Shown: positions 1 through 12,600 of the stretch, one piece after another
Position numbering within the stretch: the stretch's first letter is position 1
How the letters are laid out: every line of letters begins with the position of its first letter
Origin: Dysidea avara
Lineage: Eukaryota > Porifera > Demospongiae > Dictyoceratida > Dysideidae
Direction: 5' to 3'
NCBI RefSeq assembly: GCF_963678975.1
Contig: NC_089281.1
Coordinates: 6,659,277-6,723,276 of the forward strand
Length of the DNA stretch: 64,000 nucleotides
Notes under the pieces: model-generated
Databases searched by the model: none
What the model was told of the DNA's origin: nothing
The model's input: only the letters and a program-made list of their open reading frames with translations
Position numbers and translations under genes: made by a program

Positions 1-12
1 TTCCTGTTGTAG

Positions 13-54
13 CTCGAGTAATCGCATCTGATTTTGGAGCCCATGCGATATTTG
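13..54 (+). other. Possible extra 5' exon of G1
   Basis: An acceptor (ttgtag) at 12 and a donor (gtgagt) at 55 bound a 42-bp open stretch. It enters with 2 nt of a codon and ends in phase 1, which suits joining to the exon at 601. No counterpart was seen in G2, G4 or G5, so this is only compatible, not shown. Confidence 0.25.
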
Positions 55-600
55 GTGAGTTAGTCTATATAGATTCATGCACTTGTTGGCCATTAACACA
101 AGAATAGTTAAGGGTTGCACTCATAAGGAATGGCTAGAGACTTAGCTATATGACAAAGTTTTGGCATGGAACTGCAGTTTTTTTAAAGCAAGATCGTGCT
201 ACTGAGCTATACAATCAACTTCAGTGATTGAGTCAGAAAACATTGACATATTTACTAATAACCAACTGCTCATACATATAACTTAATATAGCTGTTGTGT
301 ATGTGTGTAATTTTCCTTGCCAGGAGTGTTATTTGCTCCATGGGCAGATTGGCATGCCGTCTGCCCAGTATAACAATAAATGGTCATAAAAACCGGAGTA
401 GCTAGACTTCAACTTTGGTACAGGTAATCACCATACCATGGTGTATCTTATTCATTAAATGGTTCACAAAATTACCTCCATTTAGCTCCCTTATAATATT
501 TTCACCCCCGCACAAAAGGCAGTCTGGGCACGAGACTATATATAGACTTTGCCCTTCACAAAGTTTAGCTATAATGGTGTTTTCTTTCATTTTTGGTTAG

Positions 601-3600
601 TTTCCATAAGTGAATCCAATCCAACAATCAAGTCCACTATTCACCTTGCTAACAACAGCTGCTTAAAAAGGTTAGTTGAGCTAATTTATGTAGTTGTGGT
701 GAACTTTAATAAAGCAGTGGTTCCTGTACTGTATGTATTGGATTTTGTCCTCATGCTTGACTACTATGCATAAGCGTAGCCTGACTACTGTTTGTTTAAG
801 GTGGCACTGTACCAATCAAGTTTAGTGTGGCCACACAAGACAAAAAAAAATTGTTACAACCCTTGTGCTTAATGAGCTATTTTAGGGCAGCCCAAGACTC
901 CACTATTTAACACTGCTGTATCAAGGATGAATTGCAAGTGTACAAAGAGGTACACTTACCTGATACCTCTACCATATTTTGATGGTCTGTGTTGCACAAA
1001 TTTGAAGTTATCTAAAAGAAACTAGTTAGCCAGGGCATGTTCTATATAACAGTAATCAATTAATGCCAGCTGGTACAATATGGCAGGTGATGCTGTTTGC
1101 AGAGTTGAGGTAAGCTAATATATTTAAAGCAGACGTTGTGTTACCAACTGTAGCCTTGTGATCTTTGCTGTGCTCTGTCATATACAGTATGGTAGTACAG
1201 TATTTTTATTATTATCATTACTAGGACCGGGTCACATACAACCAAGTAGTGATGCACCGATTAATCTAAATAATCGGAAATTGGTTTATTGGCCAAATTT
1301 CAGCAACATCAGTATCGGTAATTATTAGCAGATTATTTTGCCAATTAATTTTACTGACCTTGATGGTATTGTTTTCATAGAAATAAGACAAAATGAAGTT
1401 TAGAAATGGCAATTTTACAAAATATGTATGAAATTTTGGTAAACATAAACATAAACATCGGATCGGTTATCGGTATCGGCCATTATATGATTTTCAATAT
1501 CAGCTAATTGGATAATCGGCAAAATCTCTTATCGGTGCATCACTACAACCAAGTACATACACCAACGCGACAAACCCCTGGTGAGGCTATGCACAACAAG
1601 GTGGTTGAATAAACAATCAACTGTGATCCCAAATTATTATTATTATTAATACTTTACAGTGACCAGCACACAAAAAACATCAAGCCAATATGGAACAATA
1701 GTGACAGATAGTACCATCGTAATTAGAGGCCACCAGTGTATAGCTCTCTCCTGTATGTTTTGTATGCGTATAATTATACTGTGTACGCATCACCGTGCCA
1801 TTTCCACACCACTGATGTACCAGCACTTAGCAACATTAGTGTAGTATTGTATGTAGCAATACATTATTGGCAATGGAAATTATTCAGCTATTGTGAAGGA
1901 TGATGCATGCAAAATGTAAACCATAAACCTTTTCTTTACATTGTAGATGTGAGATGTCTCTGAAGATGACTCAATCAAGAAATGAGACTGTGCACAACAA
2001 GGTGGTGAAGGCCAGCACAGCCAGCATTTTAACTACCATACGCGTACGGCCACCAGTAGCAAATCAGTGGTGTGGCAATGGCACAGTGACATGCAGGAGA
2101 TACACAATACTGTAGCAGATAGAGTAACTGTATGCAAGCTAGGTGCTGGAAGCCAGTTAGGTGAGACAGCCAAGCCAGGTGAACTGGAAACATACAAAAT
2201 GTACAATACAAGTAAACAATATAAGCAAACATTAAACATGCACTCCTCTACCACACTCTTTACGATACAAGCATTAATTTTACACTGAAACACGGACAAT
2301 TAAGCCAACCAGAGCCTATAGCAAACCAGATGGAAGGATGAAAACTGAATATACCATGGCAATACAAGTACACAATACAAATAAACATACCGCCATTAAA
2401 CTTGTTCCTCGTCTTGTGCAGCTGCTGTAATCACTCCACCGATGGTTGTCAATCTTCTCCTTCATGATCTAGTATCAAGGGGGTGACACACAGGCACTCA
2501 CTGTAGGTAGATCTACGACCGCGGTCAAAGTCTAAGTCAAAGGTCAAGGCCACCAAAATTGTGCCAATTCAACGGTCAAGGGTAAAAGCTTCCAACCCAC
2601 AATCAAAAGTGCTGAAATATTGTCGCTAAGTCATCGGTCAAAGGTTGAAAAAGGCTCTTTGTGATTTGTCAAAGCAAAATTTTGGCCGGTCAAGACTTTG
2701 ACCGCGGTTGCAGATCTACCTACAGCATGTACCTATGTGACACCCCCTTGTAGTATGGATGTGGTACCTGGCTTATAAATCAATCTTTTTCTTTACATGG
2801 ATTGCATCCACTGGCAGCTGGCATGGCGACTTGAGACTTAGTGTGCCAGCTGGCAACACTTTCAAAATCAGTAGTTCGTTCATCTTGATCGCTGTTTGAA
2901 TCTGCCTGGTCAATTGTAGTGGGTGTCACGTGCTAGCTTTTTTTGATCAGCATTAAATAGAATCATCGTATGTTTCTATCACCTCCACAAAATCACCTGC
3001 GAAATCTTAGGCCTTGTAGTTTTCTCAAACATTATTTATTTATTTAATTATATTTATTTATTTTATTATTTATGACGTAATTTTAACCGCATATCATAAC
3101 TATTATCTTTATATATACTTGGTTGTATAACTAGGACCAGGTCACATACAACCATACAAGTACATACACCAATGTGACAACCTACCCATAGGGCATGTAT
3201 AAACAATGCCGTAGCCAGCACTCAGAGCAGTGTGTGTGCTGGTGGAAATGATACGCATGCATACAAGGGAGACATTGGAAAATCACAATTAAAATGCAAC
3301 TTACGCAAAAAAAACAAGTGAGCTATAGTGGTATTAATTGTTATTGTAGGTGTGAGATGTCTCTGAAGGTGACTCAGTGAACTGAGGCCATGCACGATAA
3401 GGTGGTGAAGGCCTGCATAGTCGGCATAATTATGATCCCAATATGGCACAAACTAAAGGCAACTGGTAGCTAAGTGTCGGTACATCAGTGACATGGCACA
3501 TTGATGCAACATATATACTGAGCCATAGATGACATACTGGAGATAGCAGTAGTGTATGCAGCAATGTATTATTGATGGTGGAAAATCATTCTATTAGCAA

Positions 3601-6600
3601 GCCAAGCAAAGGATGAAGCTGTCATGCAGCAACTTGGAACTCACTGTGCCACCTGGAAACAAAACTAAACATTTGTAAAACAAAGAGACACTAGCCACAA
3701 ACGACCTGTAGTCCGAATCAAAATCAGTGTGATTCTCTTTGCAGTGTAGGTGTGACACGTCTCTGAAGATGACTCAGTCATGGAATGAGGCTATGCACAA
3801 CAAGGTGGTGAAGGCACAATTGGAAAATGATCCCAATCAAGCCAACATGGCACAATAGCCTTTGTTGTAACTAGAGGCCACTCGTATGTGCCAGTACATC
3901 AGTGGTGCGGCATTGGCACATGTAGTGATCAGTCTATTATGCAATACACAACATACAGGAGATAATTACACATTATTGTATAGTACATGCAGCAATACAT
4001 CAGTTCAGCATTGATTGCAGATTACTGGCAACAGTAGTGGGAAATAATAGTTCCAACTAACAAGCCAGGTGAATGATGAAGCATAGAAAATGTACAATAA
4101 AAGGAAAACATTGAACTGTTACATGAACAATACGGACATTAAAACATACTTGTAATCTTGTTGTTCATGTGCATGTAAAGTGGACTCTGGCTCTCCTGCA
4201 ATCACTCCACAGGTGGTCGCTAATCTTCTCCCTCCTGTGATCTGGAATTCAGCATAGGTGTGGTACTGGGCGTTATATAAAATTACATGTCTGTTTAAGC
4301 CATCAACACAAACAGGCGTAATTATTATACATTTGTGCCTTCATTCACAGGTGAATCTATCCCTAGTTAGTACATGTCTGTAGGCCCCACGTAGTTTTCG
4401 AAAACATTATTTATTTATTCTTTATTAATGATGTAAATTTTAACTACATTTCTTATTATTCTTAGTGCTTCGTTGTATAATGATTATTAGGCCCGGAGCA
4501 CATACAACCAAGTATACAACCACCAATGAGACAACCTACTAATAGGACATGTATAAACTGTACATGGCCAGCACAGTGTGTGTAGGTGGAAAAGATATAC
4601 ATACAGTAAACATCTACGAAAACCGTTCTTATCGCCCAAGACAGGAAGTTTGATTTTTTCACACAAACACAAAGCTTAATGAATGCACTATCAAGTTTCA
4701 CTGCTACAGTCGACCAGAGTAAGTGATTTGCTTTTGCTGGCTGCTTTTTTAGAGCACAGTGGCGAGCCGTACGAGCAGTCTGGGGTCTTGATGGAGCCCT
4801 GGCCAACCAGGAGATGGCTGTGTGTGGCTGTACAGTTCCGTAGTGTTGGACAATGGCCTGTGCTGTAAATTTCCTTTCATTTTAGCCAGTTCTGAGCCCT
4901 GAATGACCTATAACTTGGCCTAATTCATCCCAGCATGTTTCTTTTCAATTTTTGAACACCATCTTGCCCGCCTTCCAGAGCCCCCTCCTCCCACCCTTCT
5001 GGAGCCCCCTCCTCCCACCCTTCTGGAGCTCCCTCCTCCCACCCTTCTGGAGCTCCCTCCTCCCACCCTTCTGGAGCTCGCCTGATACAGACAACCTCGG
5101 TTTAAAAACTAGCTAAAATGGCGGGAAACTTAGTTGTTGACTACTTCTTCAGTGGATGATCAGGAAGGTAAGAAATTGTTGTGAAATGTGTGAAAATTTG
5201 GTATGCGTAGCTACCACCATTGGCCAGCTACAATACACTGAATATTTAAAACCGACGTTTCTCGATACTTTTGAATGGGCGATAAGACCGGTTTTCCGAG
5301 AGACAGTCACATATATGCAATTACAACGTTGAGGGCCTGATACTATTGTAGTGATTGATGTCTTGATTACCACATCATGCGTACCTCTCAAATGTTATCC
5401 CTCCTGCATGACTCTCACAAGTTGAGGTGCAACCACATGCTCTCACATCTATGGTATTGAATCTCACGCTTGCAAGCAATTATAAACATCCATTAAACAG
5501 CAGTGGTGGATACAGGGGGGTTGCAATGGTTTCAGCTGAAACCCAATGGCGGATCCAGGATGGGGCATTTGGGGCAAATGCCCCCCCCCCCCCCCCCTTC
5601 AAGAAATTGCATACAAGATCGAGATACTCTAATAGAGCAGTCGATTACTCTAATAAAGCAGTCACAATGTTCATGAGGCAGTGTAGCTTACCTATGAAGC
5701 TATAAAGATTTTATTTTACATAACAGACGTGATATATTTGGTAAAAGATAACTAGCTATTATTGTTGTGACCTTTTTTTTTTTTTGTTTTGTTTTGGTCT
5801 TCAACTGTTTTTCAGCAAGGTGCCCCCCCTCTTTCCAAACTCTGGATCCACCCCTGAAACCCCCTCTGAGAATAGCTCGCACCCCAAATTTATTGACAAC
5901 TCGTTGTGTGGGTGATAAAATCACCACGAGTTATGCATAGTATGTTATAGTAGGACTTTCTACTAGCGAAACTTCATACTTTTGCCACTATTACGGCATT
6001 CAACAGCAGGTTGTAACCTTTTTTTTTTGGTCTTCAGTTACAGCTGGGCTGAAGTTGAGTGAAATCTGAAACCCCCTCTGAAAATGTCTAGATCCACCAC
6101 TGAACAGTCCAAAAAATTTAGTATCTGTACACAATTTGTGTCATATGATTCTCCTCATGTAATGCCAGTTGTTTAATGAGGATAGTTTAGGGTACTGGAT
6201 TAAGACATGGCTGGAATTGCTAAGAGCAGACCACCGTGATAAAAGAAGCAGAGTATTTCAACTGTCTGTGAGTTAGATTTTTAATATGAGCTAGGCTATA
6301 TGTCCCAAAATGAACAGCAACTACTAGATGCGTGCCCTAAAGTTGAATACTCAGGGAAACTACTAGACGCGTGTCCTAAAGTTGAATACTCTGGGCATAG
6401 CATACAATTAGTGTGCTTGATAGTGAGAGAAATCTAGTGGACTGCTGGAACAATAGCAACTTTGAATTATTTTTAGAGGCACTTAACACCTGTAATAGCA
6501 TTTTCACTGATTTCAAAGGCAAGTTTGGCCAGTAGAAAAAGTTCCAATATAGGATATAACTGAGCTTGCAAGTATTGCAGACACTGATACTGAATTACAA

Positions 6601-9600
6601 GTTTTGTGTAGACTGAATTAGCAACAAATGCCTAACACTAATCCAGTTATATATGTACAAGTTATGAGTACTGACTAAATGGAAGTTGCCATTAGCCGAG
6701 GTTACACTGACCCAGAGAATTACACATTTAATAGGAGTACAAGTTGATGTTATGCTACTTCTAAAAACCAGGCACCCACGCAATTAATACTATCCCATTC
6801 TAACTAAATCGGCAATTAATCAGCCATGTATATAATTTAGTTTATATTCAGGCTATTGTTATTGTTAGTTCAGCTAGATAAGTGTAAATACTGTATTTCA
6901 ATACACTATGCATAACTCTTACTGATTTTATCACCCACACAATCCATAAATAAATTTGGGGTACGTGCACTATTTTCAGAGGGGTTTCAGCTGAAACCAT
7001 TGCAACCCCTGTATCCACCACTGGATATGCACACAGGATAAAGTTAATATACATAGGCACTGGGCCTTTGGTCACATCCATATCCCCAGTAACAGTCTAG
7101 TTGGTGTTTGAAAAAGTGGGTGCAGACACTACATTGTTATTGAGGAAGTGAGTTCCAGGTGTTACTCTTAATCTTGTTCTTGATGCACCTGGCATGGTGA
7201 CTTGGAACTCACTGTGCCACCTGAAAACAACTTAGCAAATAAAGAGGTGCTAGCCACAAATGATCAGTAGTCCAGTGGCCTTTCTTTGTAGTCGCTAATC
7301 CTTCCACTGTGGTCATGGTGAATAGCAAAGTAAATCAGGTATAGAACTTAATTAGCTGCATTATACTGGACGTTATATAGAATTATTAGAGATGGACCGA
7401 TACCACTTTTTACTGATATTTCCGATACCAGTATTTGTACTGAAATTATTTGCCGATACCGATACCGATACTATACATTGAAGCCTAGACAAGTTTATTA
7501 TAGAAATTTCAATGTTGTGATAGCGTAAGCGACCGATTAACGACCATAGCACGTACCTTGCAATGTATCTTCGTGCTGGAACGACCTATCATCATCCAGT
7601 TTTCACTAATAACATCGTCTGACCTTGGTCTATCACGTGATAAATTTTGACTTGAATGTCGAGTTTACTTTTTTCTCCACGAACGGAAATGTGATAGCAT
7701 GTAAAGTACCGTTTATCGACCACCGGTACTTATTATCGATCGTCAATACAAATGCTGCATATGAATTATCGACCAAGGTCTTTGCTATAATACTTGCAAA
7801 AACTCTGCCACTACCCCACATACCCCATGCAATACAGTTGGTTATATAGTGTTATGACAAAAAAAATCATTGTAATCGGGTATACATAACAGAAGTCATG
7901 TGCATCACAAGTTTATACAGTATATTTATCCACACAAAAGGTACAAAGTCTTTGTTGTCCGTCACTGTCCATTACAGTCTCTTCCACACAATCTTCATGC
8001 ACCCATCTTCCACATCCACAGTAGATCCACTCTGCTCCAACACCTTCCAATACATCATCTTCATACCTTCCAAAGCACATACAACATGTATCTGGGTCAA
8101 TAGCTTCATCGTCCTCGTCCTGTCCAGTGCAATCAACAGATTCACTAGTTCCACTGATCACAGTCAAAGTGTTAGTCACACTTACATCACTATTCCTGAC
8201 TCCAGATGTGGCTGTTCTAGTAACAGTGCTAGTAGCTGCAGTAGCAGGTAGATTTTTGGTACATGTCTGATCCTTAGGTTTTCTCTTAGCACTTCCTCTT
8301 GTTGATGACACCTTAGCCTTTTCTTGCTGCTTCATTGCCTTTTCTCTAGCTTTCTTCTCAGCTTTTCTAGCTTTCTCTTCTCTTTTTCTCTTCATTTCTT
8401 CTTCTCGTTGCTGTTTCTTTGCAATACGTTCAGCCTTTTTTCTTTCTCTATAAGTGCATCTTTCTTAGCTTTCTCCTTTTCTTCAAGCATGGCCAAGCTT
8501 TCATCGCTTGTAAGTAGTCGTGCTTTGGGTACTGATCTTTTAGGTGCAGCAGGAGTAGTAGAGGTACTAGGATTTGTTACTGGATAAATGAGAAACTCTC
8601 TTAAGGGCGGGGTAGAATTCTTGGGGGATGATGTGATAATGGCTATTGCACTCTGATTGTCTACAGGTGGTAGTGAGGTAGCAGCTGATCCAGGTGAAAG
8701 TAACTGCTGCTTAGAATTTGTAGGCAGTTGCTCAGAAGTGACTGGCAATTGCAACTCAGAAGATGTTGCTCCAGGTATTGCTGATAACTGCATATCCATA
8801 GAGACCAGTTCATCAGTTACTTCATCTTCAGGATATTCGATTGGAATAGGACTGATTGGAGTAACTTCCTGTAAAGAATCAAGTAATGATCCACTTTCCT
8901 GTTCTGTAGGGATGGAAATATTCACCTCTGGATGATGGAGCCTCATCCATCTGATGTAGTTGGCATCTACGTACAAGTCATGTCCTTCTTCATATCGTCT
9001 CTTGAATAACATCTCTTGCTCCAAAGTAAATCCATCCCTTCTTTCATCTGTGGAAGCACCACTGTTATCTCCAACATTCATATCACCTTGGCAAGGATGT
9101 TCAGCATTAGAATCATTATCAGAGTTTCTTTCAGGTCTGACTTGTACAACACGAATAGCAGAAACATTAAGTGGATAAACACCACAGGTTCGAAAGCCTG
9201 ATATGATATTTGTTGGAATAACAGCTTTTGACCAGGCTTGAACAAAAAGACTGACAAAGTTGAATTTTGTAATTACCTTTCCAGGATTGGTCTGAAAAAA
9301 ATCGTGACACACAGTTCTCCACTGTGCTTTAAGTGGGGAAAAAACTGTACAGTCTAGAGGCTGAGCCTCATGAGTGGTGTGTGGAGGCAAACATAGAAGC
9401 AACACTTCATTTCTTTTAGCATACCGAACAACCTCAGGCTGATAATGGGTACTGTGCCCATCTAGGAGCAACAGAAGTGGACATTCACACACTGCGTGCT
9501 TCAGGAAGTGTCCACTCAACCAAGATTCAAACAAATCAGTGGTGATCCACCCAGAATCACTGTAACCATAAGTCATACCAGGCAAACCACCACTGGTCCA

Positions 9601-12600
9601 TGCGTGGTTAACACCTTTTGCTTCAAAAATTACAGTAGGTGGGATGACTTGCCCAGTAGCACTCCCACAAGCAACAATAGTTATTTGTCCTTTTCTGCCT
9701 GTTGAACGATATCGAACCTTTTTAGCTCCAGTTTTTGTCACAACGTTAGGTGCCTTAGGATCCAAAGGGACTCCACTTTCATCAACATTATATATCTGCC
9801 CTGGGGAGTTCGTTATTCCATGTTTCTGCATCACAGTCTGAAGCAAAGCAAAGTAATCACTAATTGTCTCTTCGTTTACCGCATCCATGCGAACATGTGC
9901 AGTATTATCTCCTCTTCTTAATGACAAATCACCCTGCCTATCCCTGAATGACCTCCACCAACCTTGAGTTATCCCACTCTCTTTTCTTAACACACCCTTT
10001 TGCTTTGCATATGATTCTGCAATATTTAGAACGTCTCTTCTTGTCTTCCCAAAGCCCACCTCAGAAGATTCCTTTAAAAAATCTGCAAGTTCTTTCTCTT
10101 CATCATCACTTAGGTATTTTGGTGGACCAGATTTTGTCCCATGTTTTACTCTGCCACTAACCCTATCTTTTAATGTTGTAGCTGGAACACCATAGACTAT
10201 AGCAGCTTCATTAACTCCACACGTGGTGGTTTCTACAGCTTCCATGGCATTTTTCATTTGCTCATTTGTCCACTGCTTCCTTCTTTTCTTAGTTGGTGTG
10301 TGTAATACCGCCGGTGCTGACTTCGAACGCTTCCTTTTCTTCAATACTTTCCTCTGTCCTTGGCGTCGTGGCATATCGAACAACCTAGTAAAAAATGATT
10401 ATAAGCAATGGTTACAAGCTAAACATATATCACTATACATAATTCAGCTTACAGGCGACTGAAAATACGTGAGAATTGGCAAGACCATTAGCACGAGGTA
10501 GTAGAATAACACGGGGAGTAACCGAAAGAAACACGGAAAATACTTAGGTCGATAATAGGTACCGGTCGATAATCGGTCGCTTACTATACATAACTAGCTA
10601 TTAAAATATCACAGTAATTGATTGATCTCAGTTCAATCAAGTTTAAAATATTCATTGTATAACAGCTAAACATGATAAAAACATCACTGTGGATTACTAA
10701 TTTCTTGATTTGAGGTAGTTTTCTTGTAAGCTTATTGATAAGGCAATTAATTGCGTGGGCGGCCGATAATTGTACAATGTTTGTTACAGCTTTTCAACCA
10801 AACCTTTTCATGAAAAAGCAAGCCAAGTAGTTATAAAATTATTTGTTGAGGAACAACTGCATTACCATTTAATTACAAAGGATTCACGTGCTCTAATATA
10901 TTAGAATACACACGGAGCAGTTGCAGCAATGCTTGGAAAAGGGTAACAAAGGCTTTGTTTCGCTACTTTGTTAGCTCAACTAAGTTACTGATTAGCTCAA
11001 AAAAGTTATTAGCTACTGGAAACTTAGCTAGAGATGGTTTAATAAAAGTGGTGAGTGTCTACTGTGGTATCTGTACCTTGTATTACCGATACCGATCCGA
11101 TGCCGATACCACTGGTATCGGCATCGATACCGATACTGGTATCGGTCCACCTCTAATTAAGAATGGCACAACTGGAACAGTGATAACACACGATTCCCCT
11201 TCAAGTAAATGCACCTCACCCGAGTCAGTTGCCCTACCTCCCCCAAGAGTTGTATGTACGTATGTGCAGGGGCGGATCCAGAGTTTCGAAAGAGGGGGGG
11301 CACCTTTCTGAAAAACAGTTGAAGACCAAAAAAAAAAAAAAAAAAAAAAAAAAGGTCACAACAATAATAGTTAGTTATCCTTACCAACTATATCACGTCT
11401 GTTATGTAAAATAAAATCCTATTTGTAGCTTCATAGGTAAGCTACACTACCTCATGAACATTGTGACTGCTTTATTAGAGTAATTGACTGCTCTATTAGA
11501 GTATCTCGATCTTGTATGCAATTTCTTGAAGGGGGGGGGGCATTTGCCCCAAATGCCCCATCCTGGATCCGCCACTGATGTGTATACATGTATGTGAAGT
11601 GATGTTTCTATGTAGTTATCATGCGAAGTAATGTGCTTAGAGCTCAGTGGGGTGGAAGGGTGGTTTGTGTAGGCCATACCGTAACGTGCCGTGATGTGTC
11701 ATGAAGGTGGCATGTTAAACCATAGATACCTTGAGTTATAAGAAAAATTTTAGAAATATTTGAAAAGCGTTTTCTGCTAAAACAGTACCATGCTAGTTTC
11801 AAAAATTGTAATTATTTCAGGCATGTGATTTTCCAAAATTAGCTACTATAGATTAGGGCTAATACAGATATTCGTATTATCCGGATATCTGGGTAGTATT
11901 TCAAGGCCAGAGGAGACGGTCCGGTTGGTCAGGCCTGAGCTGGACCAATAATCTGGAGTTGAACCAACTAGCTGACCAGCTCGAACTACATTACTCTCAT
12001 GCAATCTTTGGACAATCACATCTACATGTAACTACGTACATTTTACAGATGTTATTGAAAATGCATGACACAAGTAGTTACCTAGTTTCTCAGCCTAACT
12101 AAAGCACAGAACTACACGTATAGTACCTCCAATTACCTTACAGTACAGCATTGCATTCGTATCGTTTTGTACAGAAATGATTGTGGGTTCTACGTACAGT
12201 ATCACGTGTGCTGACAGTTGACATTTATCACGTGTAAGGCAGGTGCTTTCTTTGATTCTAAACCAACACACTTATATCACAATTCAATCTTCATAAAATA
12301 ATCATTAGCATTCCTTGGCTTGTCTCTCTTGGCTTCCTTTACTGGGCGAAGGGCTGGCAGTGACAAACCAGATGACTCATTCCTCGGCAAGAAGCTGCAC
12401 ACTCATACATTACAATATTTACATGGTGGCCATCTGGATGATATGTTGAGTAAAAATCACTCCTCTTCAACTACCCACTCGTCCTGTCGAGATACCGAGC
12501 AAACTCTCAGTCTTACCCACATCGTGCCATTTTCGAATGCCGATTGGTCTCGTGACTGTCCACCAGTATATTTACGTAATGATTCGTTCACTTCATACAA

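Larger units (their letters stand above)
1220..4540. repeat. Diverged repeat block, two to three units
   Basis: Three signature strings recur. A GGTCACATACAACCAAG-type string is at about 1230, 3138 and 4497. A string with GACTCA and CACAACAAGGTGGTGAAGG is at about 1950-2012, 3354-3415 and 3751-3812. ATCACTCCAC..GGTGG is at about 2427 and 4202. A related piece with CTTGGAACTCACTGTGCCACCTG lies at 3640 and 7200. The order is partly conserved, as in degraded tandem copies of a unit of roughly 1-1.9 kb. I do not recognise the family. Confidence 0.6.
7528..10581 (-). mobile_element. Full-length pogo/Tigger DNA transposon
   Basis: The 18-bp terminal repeats are AGCGACCGATTAACGACC (7528-7545) and the complement of AGCGACCGATTATCGACC (10564-10581). 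They differ at one base and are flanked by TA at 7526-7527 and 10582-10583, the target duplication of the Tc1/mariner-pogo group. The element is 3.05 kb, carries one transposase gene with one frameshift on the minus strand, and sits antisense in the long G1 intron. Confidence 0.85.
7387..11155. mobile_element. Probable hAT-like element interrupted by a pogo insertion
   Basis: The left end reads TAGAGATGGACCGATACCA and the right end is the complement of TAGAGGTGGACCGATACCAG. Both are followed by CCGATACC-rich subterminal repeats. Without the nested pogo copy the element would be about 0.7 kb. I could not find a matching 8-bp target duplication, so the pairing of the two ends is an inference. 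Confidence 0.5.

Noticed and set aside
4960..5090. CRISPR-like repeat array
   Set aside because: The 24-bp units are contiguous with no spacers, so it is a minisatellite.
5149..5391. 80-codon minus-strand frame and a nearby AAAATGGCGGG start context
   Set aside because: The plus-strand ATG frame closes after 13 codons and the minus-strand frame has no recognisable features.
8436..8441. Programmed -1 frameshift in the pogo gene
   Set aside because: The zero-frame codons do not form a good slippery heptamer and no downstream structure is evident; a lost base is simpler.
8324..10462. Several plus-strand frames opposite the transposase
   Set aside because: They are antisense shadows of the pogo coding sequence.
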